64,000 bases of DNA from Anaerovorax odorimutans DSM 5092 (GTDB lineage Bacteria > Bacillota > Clostridia > Peptostreptococcales > Anaerovoracaceae), in contig NZ_AUFC01000002.1 in the NCBI RefSeq assembly GCF_000426305.1, positions 62,001-126,000 of the forward strand, read 5' to 3'. The notes below the pieces were generated by a model. The model ran no database searches, was not told where the DNA came from, and saw only the letters and a program-made list of their open reading frames with translations. Positions within the stretch are counted from its first letter, which is position 1, and every line of letters begins with the position of its first letter. A program made the position numbers and the translations under genes. Below, piece by piece: positions 8,361 through 17,537 of this stretch.

Positions 8361-10181
8361 ATGAAGTGTTGTTATAAAGGGTTTATAAGTGAGTTTTTAA
8401 TTTTAACAAAAGAAAATTGGCTTAAGGAAATGATTATAAATTATAATCAATTATGTGGTGAGGAACCCGGAAAACTTCAAATAAACGCATGGGATGATTG
8501 TTATGATAAAATTGCATTAAATATGAAAAGTTATAAAGATAAGAATTATTATTTAATATTTGAATATGAATTGCCACACGAAGGTGGTAGAAGACCGGAT
8601 TTAATAATATTAATGAAAGAAAATATTGTTGTGATTGAGTTTAAAGAGAAGAGTGGAATTAGCAGGGCAGATTTAGATCAAGTTGCAGCATATTCGAGAG
8701 ATATAAAGAATTATCATAAATTTTCACATATGAAATCTGTTTCACCTATATTAATTCCTACTAAATCTGTAAGTAAACTTAAATCATTCGGCAAAGTTAC
8801 AGCTTGCTCTCCAGATAGGCTTGGAGAAATTATTTATTCTTTAGATGGAGAAGGGATTGATTATGATCCAGAAGCATGGATTGATTCGGAATATCAACCT
8901 CTACCGACTTTAGTTCAGGCAGCAAAGAAAATATATATAAAAGAACCATTGCCATATATTAGAAAAGCTAATAGTGTTGGTATACCTGAGGCAATAAAAT
9001 TACTGAAGGAATTATCTCTTATGGCAAAAGAAAATGAAGAAAGAATTTTAGCATTAGTAACAGGTGTTCCAGGAGCAGGAAAAACTCTCCTAGGACTTCA
9101 ATTTGTGTATGAGTGTTTTAAAGATGATAATAGCAAACAATCAGTTTTTTTATCAGGAAATGGACCATTAGTTGAAGTATTACAGCATGCATTAAATAGT
9201 AAAGTTTTTGTTCAACCTCTTAGAAACTACATAAAATATTATGGTTTAATGAAAAGAGAAACAACTAAAGAAAATATTGTTGTTTTTGATGAGGCACAAC
9301 GAGCATGGGATCTTAATCATGTTAAGGAAAAACATAGAATTGATGCTTCTGAACCAGATTTAATGATCAATATAGCTGATAAAATACCAACGTGGGCTGT
9401 AGTTTTAGGTCTTATCGGTGAAGGACAAAAAATACATAATGGAGAAGAGACAGGAATAGAGCAATGGAAAGATGCTATTAATAAGAGTAATAATAGATGG
9501 AAGGTTGTATGTCCTAGTAAATTAGCAAACCTATTTAATGATGTAGTAGAAGTTAGAGTAGCAGATGAACTAGATTTAAATGTTACATTAAGATCTCATC
9601 TTGCGGAAGATGTAACTTTATGGGCTGACTCATTATTAAAAGGAGATATTAAAAACGCAAAGATACTATCAAGCAAAATTAATTGTGAAGGTTTTAATAT
9701 GTATGTAACAAGAGATTTAAATAAGGCAAAAAGATATTGTAGTAATAGATATATAAATAATAATGAGAAAAGATATGGACTATTGGCATCGTCAAAAGCA
9801 AAAATATTGCCTAAGTTTAATGTGGATAATTCTTTTAATACGACTAAACAACTAAAGGTAGGACCTTGGTTTAACTATGGAGCAGATAATGAACTATCAT
9901 GTTGTAAAATGAATAGAGTTGCTACAGAGTTTGCGTGTCAAGGCTTGGAGCTTGATATGCCAATTGTGTGCTGGGGTGAGGACTTGATTTGGGAAAAGAC
10001 TAAATGGAAAAAGTTTAAGCAAATAGGAGCTAAAGCAAAAGACCCTAATCAGTTAAGAATAAATAGTTATAGGGTTTTGTTAACTAGAGGAAGAGATGGG
10101 TTTATTATATATATTCCAAATTATCAAGAGTTAGATAATACATACAAAACACTTATTTTAAGCGGAGTTACAGAGTTATAA
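8361..10181 (+). CDS. DUF2075-type helicase with N-terminal PD-(D/E)xK-like nuclease domain
   Basis: This is a 606-residue protein with two recognisable parts. The N-terminal 120 residues contain RRPDLIILMKENIVVIEFKEK (Asp80, Glu93, Lys95), the spacing of a PD-(D/E)xK nuclease core. The remainder is a DUF2075-type P-loop ATPase of helicase superfamily 1: Walker A GVPGAGKT at about residue 235-242, Walker B FDEAQRAW at about 309, a Gln-Gly motif (EFACQGLELD) and a C-terminal arginine-finger motif NSYRVLLTRGRDG. This architecture is seen in proteins associated with mobile or defence regions, so an anti-phage or DNA-processing role is plausible, but no partner effector is present apart from the upstream Nudix gene. 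It begins at ATG 8361 after AGGGTGA. All motifs look intact. Confidence 0.8.
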   Translation: MKCCYKGFISEFLILTKENWLKEMIINYNQLCGEEPGKLQINAWDDCYDKIALNMKSYKDKNYYLIFEYELPHEGGRRPDLIILMKENIVVIEFKEKSGISRADLDQVAAYSRDIKNYHKFSHMKSVSPILIPTKSVSKLKSFGKVTACSPDRLGEIIYSLDGEGIDYDPEAWIDSEYQPLPTLVQAAKKIYIKEPLPYIRKANSVGIPEAIKLLKELSLMAKENEERILALVTGVPGAGKTLLGLQFVYECFKDDNSKQSVFLSGNGPLVEVLQHALNSKVFVQPLRNYIKYYGLMKRETTKENIVVFDEAQRAWDLNHVKEKHRIDASEPDLMINIADKIPTWAVVLGLIGEGQKIHNGEETGIEQWKDAINKSNNRWKVVCPSKLANLFNDVVEVRVADELDLNVTLRSHLAEDVTLWADSLLKGDIKNAKILSSKINCEGFNMYVTRDLNKAKRYCSNRYINNNEKRYGLLASSKAKILPKFNVDNSFNTTKQLKVGPWFNYGADNELSCCKMNRVATEFACQGLELDMPIVCWGEDLIWEKTKWKKFKQIGAKAKDPNQLRINSYRVLLTRGRDGFIIYIPNYQELDNTYKTLILSGVTEL

Positions 10182-10375
10182 ATGGAAAAGCATAATTAAG
10201 TAAAATTTTGATATGTTTAGGGGAAATTAAATTGGATGTAATTATAAAGAGTTTTATTAGTAAATTTTATAAAGTGAGAGCATTTTAAAATAAAGATACC
10301 TGTTCTTGTTAACTATTTCCTATAGAAGTACAATAAGAATAGAAGTAAATAAAGATAATTTTAGAAAAGAAGAGT
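10182..10375. other. AT-rich spacer upstream of the two-component genes
   Basis: No gene is supported. The stretch probably holds the promoter for the LytTR operon; no box pair is convincing enough to name. Confidence 0.3.
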
Positions 10376-10389
10376 ACTATTATAATAGT
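10376..10389. promoter_or_regulatory. Palindrome ACTATTATAATAGT before the LytTR operon
   Basis: This perfect 14-bp palindrome lies 41 bases before the response-regulator start and contains a TATAAT-like box. It could be a -10 element overlapping a repressor site. LytTR proteins usually bind direct repeats, so it need not be an autoregulatory site. Confidence 0.35.
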
Positions 10390-10429
10390 CTAAAAATTAG
10401 ATTATTATTAAGTTATTTAAGGTGATAGG

Positions 10430-11134
10430 ATGAAGATAGCAATTTGTGATGATGAGGTTAATTTTCAAAAGGCTTTACAGGGGAAACTGGAAGAGCATTA
10501 TAGTATGTTAGAAGTTGAAATCGAAGTATTCTCATCTGGAATAGATTTTATGAATAGGTTTAAAAAATATCCTATGGAATTTCAAATGATTTTTATGGAT
10601 ATTGAAATGCAAGGTCTAGATGGAATAGAAACATCCAAACTGATCAGGAAAATCAATCAGTCAATTCCAATTATATTTTTAACAAGTCATACGGAGCTTG
10701 CAATGGAAGGCTATGAAGTAGATGCTTTCCGCTTTCTTGATAAGCCGCTGAAGATGGAAAAATTAGTGAAAACACTGCATGATTTTGATAGCTTAAGGTT
10801 GTTGGATAGTAAAATAGAATTACAGGATGGAGAAAGAACCATACTGGTAAATTGGAGTGAAATCCAATATATACAAAGTGAAAATGTATACATTAATGTG
10901 TTATTAGAAGATACACAATACTTAATTCGAAAAAAATTGAGTAATATGGAAGAACAAATGCCAAAGCAGATGTTTTATAAGCCGCATAGAAGTTATTTGA
11001 TAAATCTAGGATTTGTCAAATTCTTTGATGGAAAGAAAATCATGATGAAAAACGGAAATGAGATACCACTAAGCAGAGGAAAAAGGAATGACTTTAAAAT
11101 ATCCATGAGGAACTATTTACGCGTATTAGGATAA
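10430..11134 (+). CDS. LytTR-family response regulator (AgrA/ComE type)
   Basis: This is a 234-residue cytoplasmic response regulator. The receiver domain has the acidic pair Asp7-Asp8, phosphoacceptor Asp57 (FMDIEM) and the Lys of DKPLK. The C-terminal LytTR DNA-binding domain covers about residues 130-232, with IQYIQSENVYINV and the FYKPHRSYLIN segment characteristic of AgrA/VirR/ComE relatives. The histidine kinase follows after 13 bases, so the two are co-transcribed. In this class the pair usually senses a secreted peptide; no peptide precursor or exporter is evident here. Confidence 0.92.
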   Translation: MKIAICDDEVNFQKALQGKLEEHYSMLEVEIEVFSSGIDFMNRFKKYPMEFQMIFMDIEMQGLDGIETSKLIRKINQSIPIIFLTSHTELAMEGYEVDAFRFLDKPLKMEKLVKTLHDFDSLRLLDSKIELQDGERTILVNWSEIQYIQSENVYINVLLEDTQYLIRKKLSNMEEQMPKQMFYKPHRSYLINLGFVKFFDGKKIMMKNGNEIPLSRGKRNDFKISMRNYLRVLG

Positions 11135-11147
11135 GACAGGTGAAGAT

Positions 11148-12479
11148 ATGTTTGAAAATTTATACATGATAATGGGTAACACAGAACTTTTAATTTTATT
11201 AATATTAATTGGAAAGTACATATATTTTGAGAAGTTTTTTAATAATTTACATACATGGTATTTATTCCTTGGAGCATTTTTCTTTAGTGAATTTATAATT
11301 AGCTTTTTTATTAACGAAGATATAATGAATGTTGCTTTACCATTTATGTTCTTTAGTGTACTGGTTTTTCTTTCAAGGGGAAAAAACAAACTAAGAGGTC
11401 TGTTTCTAGTATTTCCAATTTGCGGTATGATAGTCTCTTTTATAGTTTTGCCCGTTTCTTTTTTGTATTTATTTTCAAAATCCATGCATTCCATTATTAA
11501 TACAGATTTAGCTTGGATGGGGATATTTGATATTATATTCTGGATAAGCTTTATATTGTTTCTATGTAAGGGGAAAAAATGGAGAAGACATTTTGATGAA
11601 ATTATCAATAATAGAACCCTTTCCAAGTTGGAAAGAAATTTAATCAACACAACTGGTGTGTTTCTTTTGATGTTTTCAGTCTTAGTTTTATGTGTTGATG
11701 AGTTTAAAATTGAATCACTCTATGCCAAATGTTTTGTGGGCTTTGGAATTTTAATAGTAGCTTTTTTAGAAACTTCAATAATAATAATGGTGATTCAGGG
11801 AAATGGCAAGACTTATTTTCAACAGACAGCAATCCTTAATGAACATTATTTAAAGGCACAATTGGAGCATTTTAAGACATATCAAGAGACTCAAAGAGAG
11901 ACTAGAAGAGTACACCATGATATGAAAAACCATATTGCCTGCCTATACAATCTAATTTTGGAAGAAAAATATGAAGAGACCAGTAAATACATTCTGGATT
12001 TAAATACACAGATTCAGCAGATAGATAGGGAACTCCACACTGGTAATGATATTGTGGATGCAATAGTAAATGAAAAGTTGACCAATGCTAAAAAAGATCA
12101 GATTTCTATTTCAATAGAAGGTAAACTAGGTTATATGACTGTTGATGCAATTGACCTTTGTACCATATTTTCCAATGCAATAGATAATGCAGTGGAAGCA
12201 TTAAAAGATAGTTGCATTCCAGAGAAGGAAATCCAGATACAGTTTAAACAGCAGAATTCAATTCAGTTCCTTATGTTTTGTAATCCAGTGGAACAAGGAG
12301 AATCAACTCTTACTTTTTTCACAACAAAGAGGGATTATATCAATCATGGATTTGGATTGGGTAATATAAGAATGGCAGTAGAAAAATATAATGGACATAT
12401 GGAGTATTATTTGGAAAATAAAGAGAATCAGAGTTTTTTTATACTAGAAATCATTTTGTTTATGCAATCTGCAACATAA
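11148..12479 (+). CDS. GHKL-type sensor histidine kinase (AgrC-like)
   Basis: This 443-residue membrane kinase has about six hydrophobic segments in residues 5-215, then a cytoplasmic linker and kinase core. The phosphoacceptor region is RRVHHDMKNH at about 252-261, the N-box is SNAIDNAVEAL and the G-box is GFGLGNIRMAVEKY. The HHDxKNH sequence and short catalytic domain (HATPase_c_5) are hallmarks of AgrC-type kinases that pair with LytTR regulators. It is the partner of the preceding regulator. The downstream CPBP-family gene lies 93 bases on and may be part of the regulated unit. Confidence 0.92.
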   Translation: MFENLYMIMGNTELLILLILIGKYIYFEKFFNNLHTWYLFLGAFFFSEFIISFFINEDIMNVALPFMFFSVLVFLSRGKNKLRGLFLVFPICGMIVSFIVLPVSFLYLFSKSMHSIINTDLAWMGIFDIIFWISFILFLCKGKKWRRHFDEIINNRTLSKLERNLINTTGVFLLMFSVLVLCVDEFKIESLYAKCFVGFGILIVAFLETSIIIMVIQGNGKTYFQQTAILNEHYLKAQLEHFKTYQETQRETRRVHHDMKNHIACLYNLILEEKYEETSKYILDLNTQIQQIDRELHTGNDIVDAIVNEKLTNAKKDQISISIEGKLGYMTVDAIDLCTIFSNAIDNAVEALKDSCIPEKEIQIQFKQQNSIQFLMFCNPVEQGESTLTFFTTKRDYINHGFGLGNIRMAVEKYNGHMEYYLENKENQSFFILEIILFMQSAT

Positions 12480-12572
12480 TTGAAGCGTTTCACAACAAAA
12501 ATTACTATAGTGAAATGTCTGTAGCTATAATTGATAAAGAAACATAGAAAAAATATAGCAAAGGAGATTAAA

Positions 12573-13550
12573 ATGTTGGAGAATAATGTCAAAATAAATG
12601 AAAAACAATGGAATAAAAAAGAGTGCAGAAAAAACACAAATAAATTGGCCGGAGGTATACTTATTTATGAATTAATAATGTTATTAATTGTTACTATAGA
12701 TATGATTCGAAGATCTATACCATTTTTTATTGATGATCAGCTTGGTCTTGATTCTGTTCTTGATGAGGCTATGAATAGTGGAACTTCAAGTATTGTTGCG
12801 GTTTTTTTGGGGCTACTCTTTTTAGTTGCTTATTTTCGAAAATGTAATTACCGTAGATTAATTTTTCATATGCAGGATAAAATGACAGGAAGGTCATTTT
12901 TGATATTGCTAACGTTTTTTATGTCTGTTCAGGTTGTTTTTAATTTAACAGGTATGGGAATGGAGGCTTGCCTCAATCAATTTGGATTGAGCATTTTAGG
13001 GGAGATTGAAAGTGCCTCTAGTAATAGTACTACTATATCTATGCTCTTATATGCCTCTTTTATTGGCCCCATTTCGGAGGAAATTATTTTCCGTGGTTTT
13101 GTTATGAGAGGCTTTCAAAAATATGGGGATTATTATGCTATTTTTATGTCCGCAGTGATTTTTGGAGCCTTTCATGGTAATCTGATTCAAAGTATGTTTG
13201 CAGCTATGGTTGGTCTGGTACTTGGGTATGTAGCCATGAAATATTCTATAAAATGGTCTATCATCTTACATGTTATTAATAATTTTGTCTTTGGGGATTT
13301 ACTTCCATATCTGACTTCAAATTTGAATGAATCCATGCAATCCATTTTATTTTATGTAATTGAAGGTATTTTCTGCGCAGGGGCAATTGCTATTATATTG
13401 CTGAAAAGAAATGAGGTTAGGGAATTTATCAAAAGGATAAAAGTGAAAAAAGGTTTATTGGGAGTAACCTTTACTTCTGTATGGATATTAATTTTTTTAA
13501 TTGTTCAAATACTGATGGGAATATCGGGAATCGAAAAGTTGACAGTTTAA
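12573..13550 (+). CDS. CPBP (CAAX/Abi) family intramembrane metalloprotease
   Basis: This is a 325-residue polytopic membrane protein with about eight hydrophobic helices. The three family motifs are present: EEIIFRG (Glu-Glu-x3-Arg), FGAFHGN (Phe-x3-His) and HVINNFVFG (His-x3-Asn). These form the zinc site of Rce1-like glutamyl proteases. In Gram-positive bacteria such proteins often sit with AgrC/LytTR systems and give bacteriocin self-immunity or process peptides. The start ATG 12573 is set by AAAGGAGA; an upstream in-frame TTG lacks a site. All catalytic motifs appear intact. Confidence 0.88.
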   Translation: MLENNVKINEKQWNKKECRKNTNKLAGGILIYELIMLLIVTIDMIRRSIPFFIDDQLGLDSVLDEAMNSGTSSIVAVFLGLLFLVAYFRKCNYRRLIFHMQDKMTGRSFLILLTFFMSVQVVFNLTGMGMEACLNQFGLSILGEIESASSNSTTISMLLYASFIGPISEEIIFRGFVMRGFQKYGDYYAIFMSAVIFGAFHGNLIQSMFAAMVGLVLGYVAMKYSIKWSIILHVINNFVFGDLLPYLTSNLNESMQSILFYVIEGIFCAGAIAIILLKRNEVREFIKRIKVKKGLLGVTFTSVWILIFLIVQILMGISGIEKLTV

Positions 13551-13601
13551 TATTTCTTTTATATCAGAGTCAACCAAGTACAGAAAATATAAAATTATAG
13601 T

Positions 13602-13775
13602 ATGCTGTTAAATATCAGACTTATTGGGTTAGTATTTTTACTATGTATTTCTGCATATCTGTTCCGTATAGAAAAGAGTCTAAAGGATCAAGGTTTTACT
13701 GTAAGGAGAGTAGATCATACGGATATCAAGAGAATTTGGGGATTATATTTTGAACAGAGTCTAACAAGGGAATAG
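13602..13775 (+). CDS. Possible small membrane protein or gene fragment (57 aa)
   Basis: This short frame begins MLLNIRLIGLVFLLCISAYLF, a clear hydrophobic helix, and continues with a charged tail (RIEKSLKDQGFTVRRVDHTD). No ribosome binding site is visible before the ATG, so it may be a scrap of a larger membrane protein rather than a translated gene. The rest of the 13551-13948 spacer shows nothing supportable. Confidence 0.3.
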   Translation: MLLNIRLIGLVFLLCISAYLFRIEKSLKDQGFTVRRVDHTDIKRIWGLYFEQSLTRE

Positions 13776-13948
13776 GAACGAGAATTTTGATGGTGAGAGG
13801 TGGATTGTGTTTAAAGATATGTATTCCTTTAGTTGAATTTAGGTGATTAAAGTTGTAGTATTAAATAAACTTGATAAAAATAATATTTCTGTAAAAGAAG
13901 TATGTTAAATAAGTATTGATTATTTATATAATGTGTGAGGTTAAGAGT

Positions 13949-14206
13949 ATGAGTGAATTACCAAAACTCCCCAATATCAGAAAGATTTTAGAAGAACAAC
14001 TTTTGCAAGTTGGTATTGATACGCCAGAAAAGCTAAAAGAAGTCGGGAGTAAACAGGCTTGGCTTAGCATTAAGACTATTGATCCGTCTGCTTGCTATAA
14101 TCGTCTATGCGCTTTGGAAGGTGCCATTCAAGGTGTACGGTGGCATTTCTTGAGTGATGATGTTAAGCATGAGCTCAAGGAGTTTTATAACAGTTTTAAA
14201 TTATAA
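13949..14206 (+). CDS. TfoX/Sxy C-terminal domain protein
   Basis: This 85-residue protein consists of a helix-hairpin-helix-type TfoX_C domain only: LPNIRKILEEQLLQVGIDTP, then a WLSIKTIDPSACYNRLCALEGAI core and the IQGVRWHFLS ending typical of the family. The N-terminal TfoX domain is absent, as in many Firmicutes. The start is ATG 13949, eight bases after GAGG; an earlier in-frame codon at 13916 has no site. The DUF3795 gene begins 20 bases after its stop. A specific function is unknown; the link to competence in Proteobacteria should not be transferred. Confidence 0.85.
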   Translation: MSELPKLPNIRKILEEQLLQVGIDTPEKLKEVGSKQAWLSIKTIDPSACYNRLCALEGAIQGVRWHFLSDDVKHELKEFYNSFKL

Positions 14207-14226
14207 ATTTGATTGGAGAAATAATA

Positions 14227-14490
14227 ATGTTTGAATCAAGATGTGGTGTACGTTGTAATAATTGTGAGCGTAAAGAGCAAGTCAATTGTAAAGGTTGTAT
14301 CGAAATGGAAATGCCATTTTGGGGTGGTGAATGTAAAGTAAAATGCTGCTGTGAAAAAAAAGGTTTAGATTATTGTGGTAAATGTGGTGACTTTCCATGT
14401 GAAATGCTATCCAATATGGGTAAAGAACAAGGATTTGATCCCACTGTGAAAATCACTCAATGTAGAATATGGCTAGAGGAAGAACATTAA
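14227..14490 (+). CDS. DUF3795 Cys-rich protein
   Basis: This small protein of 87 residues has about twelve cysteines in CxxC-like pairs (CGVRCNNCE, CKGC, CCCEKKGLDYCGKCGDFPCE), the DUF3795 pattern thought to bind metal. The start ATG 14227 has TGGAGA upstream. It is translated from the same message as the TfoX-C gene. No biochemical function is known to me. Confidence 0.8.
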   Translation: MFESRCGVRCNNCERKEQVNCKGCIEMEMPFWGGECKVKCCCEKKGLDYCGKCGDFPCEMLSNMGKEQGFDPTVKITQCRIWLEEEH

Positions 14491-14632
14491 AAATATTTAC
14501 ATTTTAGTTACTGGTTTGATTGTATTTAATATTACATCATTTATTATATTTTTTGTGATTAACTTCTTCATTATAGAAGGCTGGATTGAGGGTAGAGTGA
14601 AATATAAAAATAAAAAACAAATTGCTAATTAA
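14486..14632 (+). CDS. Possible 48-aa membrane protein with ATT start, overlapping the previous stop
   Basis: A frame beginning at ATT 14486 overlaps the TAA stop of the DUF3795 gene and is preceded by AGAGGA at a good distance. It encodes one long hydrophobic helix (ILVTGLIVFNITSFIIFFVI) and a basic tail ending KYKNKKQIAN. The overlap suggests translational coupling. ATT is a rare start codon, so confidence is limited; it could instead be a fragment of a longer membrane protein. Confidence 0.4.
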   Translation: MKNIYILVTGLIVFNITSFIIFFVINFFIIEGWIEGRVKYKNKKQIAN

Positions 14633-14676
14633 ATGAATTGTTAAACTCATAATTATAAAAAATAGGAGTAGTGCCT

Positions 14677-17160
14677 ATGAATAAAGAAAATCAAAAAATA
14701 AATAAACTATTTTATTTACCTCACCGACTTATAAAAAAAATGGAGGGGATGGATCAGTATCCTCTAACGCTTGTAGAAGCGCCATCAGGTTTTGGTAAGA
14801 CAACTGCTGTGCGAGAATACTTGAAAGCATACAAGCCACATGTAGTGCAACATTGGTATACCTGCTTAGGTGAAACTCCAGCAAAAGCATGGAGTGGTAT
14901 TTGTGATATGTTAAGTCTGATTGATGATGGAACCGCTTCGGTTCTCAAGAAGTTAGACCTTCCAACTGTAGATACACTGGCAGACATGGCTCTCAACTTA
15001 CGTTCACTTCGCTGTGAAAGCGAAACCTTTTTAGTGATTGACAATTATCAGCTTGTGGGTAGTAATCTTCCAAGACATATGATAAATGCTTTCTCAACAC
15101 ATGGCAATTCCAACTTACATATCGTTTTCATTACACAGCAATTAAAAGAGAGTTATAGTACTACAGTCCACCATGCAAATATTTATGGAATTGACAACAG
15201 CGACTTGTTGTTTGATAGGAAAACTATATCATCTTATTTTCGAATGGCTGGCATCCGCTTGACCGGTAAAGAACTGAATGCCTTAAACAATAGTACCGAA
15301 GGTTGGATATCGGCAATAAGGTTGCAAATGATTAACTATCAGCAAACAGGAACCTTTGCACGTACTACTGATATTGAATTGCTTGTAAAAACAGCTGTGT
15401 GGAATCTGCTGTCAGATGGCGAAAGGAATTTTTTGCTTTCGATGTCCGTGCTTGATGGATTTACTACCCGACAAGCTCAAATCATGATGGACGAAGTTAC
15501 CTTGCCTGAAAGCATATTGAACTTGTTGGATGAAAATGCGTTTATTCGATATTTACCAGAAAAAGATCAGTATACTTTACACAGTATATTGCAGGATTAT
15601 TTGAAAAGTCGATTTTATAATCATCAGCCTGAGAGGTTTCAGACGCTTATACTGAGAAGGGCGGGGAAATCCTGTGCTTATGTGGGAGATTACTATGCCG
15701 CGGCACGATTTTACTACAAAATACAAGATTATGAAGCCATTCTTTCTCTACCATTCGACGGGGTGTATTTGAACAATCAAAAGGAAAGGGACGTGTTGAA
15801 CTTTATCACTGATTTTGTGAACAGTTGTCCGGAGAAAATACTGTGCAAGTATCCAATGGCAAGCGTGGGATTTGCTTTTCATTTATATATGGGTGGACAG
15901 CAGGAATCTTATATCAAATTGTACAGGTTAGTTACTAGTGTAATTCAAAATTCGGAAAGGATGTCTGAAGCAGAATTTAACCGGATTAAGGGTGAATTTG
16001 CTTTACTGGCATCCTTTGATGATTACAACGATATTCAGAAAATGAGTAAGGGCCACAGAATTGCATTGGCATATTTGGATGGGCCTAGTCTGTTTTTGAT
16101 TCCAGATACCTCGTGGACATTTGGGAACGTTTCTGTTCTAAATATGTTTTGGAGGAAAACAGGAGAGCTTGAAAAAGAACTTGATGATATGGATGAATGT
16201 ATGCCAATCTATTCTAAGCTAGTACAGGGTCATGGAGTAAGTGCAAATATAGTTATGAGGGCAGAGTCTTTGCTCTTACAAGGTGCGGATGCAGAGGCAG
16301 AGGCTTTATGTCACAAGGCACTGTATTTGGGAAGAAGCCAAAACCAGATAGTACTATGTCTTTGTGCCGAGCTTGTGCTTGCTCGGATTGCAATACTACG
16401 GGGGGATGTAGATGCTTTTAGGGTGGCTTTGGACAGCTTAAACAGGTATATTGCGTCCCCAGTTGATCGTTTCATACTGCGCGCTGTCGAGCTTTGCATA
16501 ATGTCATTAAAGTTGGTATTGGGTGAAACAAAAGGGTTAGCAGATTGGATTTATGATCTTGAAAGTATGAAAAAGGTTTTGTACATACAGGCAATACCTT
16601 ACGGTCATTTGCTTTATGGTAAGATTATTTTAATAGATAAACGGTACAATGAACTATACGGTCTGTCCGGGTTAATGATGGGAATGGCAGAGGAGATGAA
16701 CTATTTGTTGCCTAAGGTATATTCATTGATTTATCTTGCTGTTGCCAAGTATAGGCAGGGACAGCGTGTAGAAGCACAAGAACTTTTGGTGAAATCTCTT
16801 CATATTGCTCTGCCAGACAAAGTATATCTACCCTTTGCAGAACATGGCAATGCTATTATGCCTTTATTAGAATTGGTACGTCCAGAGGTTTCTGACTGGG
16901 AAGGCTTAGACGCTGTAGTGGCTCTTTGTAAACGTCAGGAAAAGGGGATGAAAACTATAAGTAAACTTATTTTATCGCAGAAAAATGTTTTAACACCCCG
17001 AGAACGGGAAATCGCATTGCTGGCAAAGGATGGTCTTTCTGTAAAACAGATCGCCGAAGTGCTTTTTATTTCTGTAAATACTGTAAAATCAGCACTGAGG
17101 ATTATTTATAGCAAGCTTGATGTTCACTCTAAAGTTCAGCTCACTAAGGTAAATTTTTAA
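14677..17160 (+). CDS. MalT-like LuxR-family ATP-dependent transcriptional regulator
   Basis: This 827-residue regulator belongs to the LAL/STAND group. A P-loop (APSGFGKTTAV, about residue 32-42) opens a NACHT-like ATPase module, followed by a winged-helix and a helical TPR-like sensor region, and a C-terminal LuxR helix-turn-helix (LTPREREIALLAKDGLSVKQ and on). Such proteins switch on target genes when ATP and an inducer bind. The start ATG 14677 lies eight bases after AGGAG; the GTG at 14671 is too close. No obvious target operon is adjacent; its downstream spacer carries a terminator. The N-terminal P-loop and HTH are intact, so the gene looks functional. Confidence 0.88.
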   Translation: MNKENQKINKLFYLPHRLIKKMEGMDQYPLTLVEAPSGFGKTTAVREYLKAYKPHVVQHWYTCLGETPAKAWSGICDMLSLIDDGTASVLKKLDLPTVDTLADMALNLRSLRCESETFLVIDNYQLVGSNLPRHMINAFSTHGNSNLHIVFITQQLKESYSTTVHHANIYGIDNSDLLFDRKTISSYFRMAGIRLTGKELNALNNSTEGWISAIRLQMINYQQTGTFARTTDIELLVKTAVWNLLSDGERNFLLSMSVLDGFTTRQAQIMMDEVTLPESILNLLDENAFIRYLPEKDQYTLHSILQDYLKSRFYNHQPERFQTLILRRAGKSCAYVGDYYAAARFYYKIQDYEAILSLPFDGVYLNNQKERDVLNFITDFVNSCPEKILCKYPMASVGFAFHLYMGGQQESYIKLYRLVTSVIQNSERMSEAEFNRIKGEFALLASFDDYNDIQKMSKGHRIALAYLDGPSLFLIPDTSWTFGNVSVLNMFWRKTGELEKELDDMDECMPIYSKLVQGHGVSANIVMRAESLLLQGADAEAEALCHKALYLGRSQNQIVLCLCAELVLARIAILRGDVDAFRVALDSLNRYIASPVDRFILRAVELCIMSLKLVLGETKGLADWIYDLESMKKVLYIQAIPYGHLLYGKIILIDKRYNELYGLSGLMMGMAEEMNYLLPKVYSLIYLAVAKYRQGQRVEAQELLVKSLHIALPDKVYLPFAEHGNAIMPLLELVRPEVSDWEGLDAVVALCKRQEKGMKTISKLILSQKNVLTPREREIALLAKDGLSVKQIAEVLFISVNTVKSALRIIYSKLDVHSKVQLTKVNF

Positions 17161-17255
17161 ATAATAAAAAATGTTCATACGTTTAATATGTGGTCTTTTA
17201 TATAAATAAATAAAAATGTTTGTGGTTTTGATGTGACCACAATAAGTTAGACTTT

Positions 17256-17292
17256 ATAGCGAATCAGTTCCGACTGCTTTGCTATTTTTTTA
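17256..17292 (+). terminator. Terminator after the MalT-like gene
   Basis: Arms 17256-17267 (ATAGCGAATCAG) and 17274-17285 pair with one mismatch and one G-U around a 6-base loop, followed by a T run. Confidence 0.75.
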
Positions 17293-17537
17293 TTACGTAT
17301 AAATTAATATGCTAAGAACTAGATTAAAAGAGGTTAAAACCACCCAAATGGGGGGTGCATAAAAAATGGTTTACTGTATCCTATTAATGAGGTGGAATCT
17401 TTAATTCATAGGAAGAAAGCGTTGCTTACATAGGAAAGTGATAGAAAAATAGTTGAGTTGAGAAATAATAGTAGCAAGTCTGTAGAATTTTTATTAAAGT
17501 TTATAAATTTAATTAGAAAATAGGAAAGGTGTTTTTA
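17293..17537. other. Spacer with short G/C-rich hairpin
   Basis: The only structured element is CACCC-AAATG-GGGGTG near 17347-17363, notable in such AT-rich DNA but lacking a T run. No gene is supported; the promoter of the lipoprotein gene is presumably here. Confidence 0.3.

Noticed and set aside
17347-17363. G/C-rich hairpin as a riboswitch
   Set aside because: It is a lone short stem with no conserved aptamer core.
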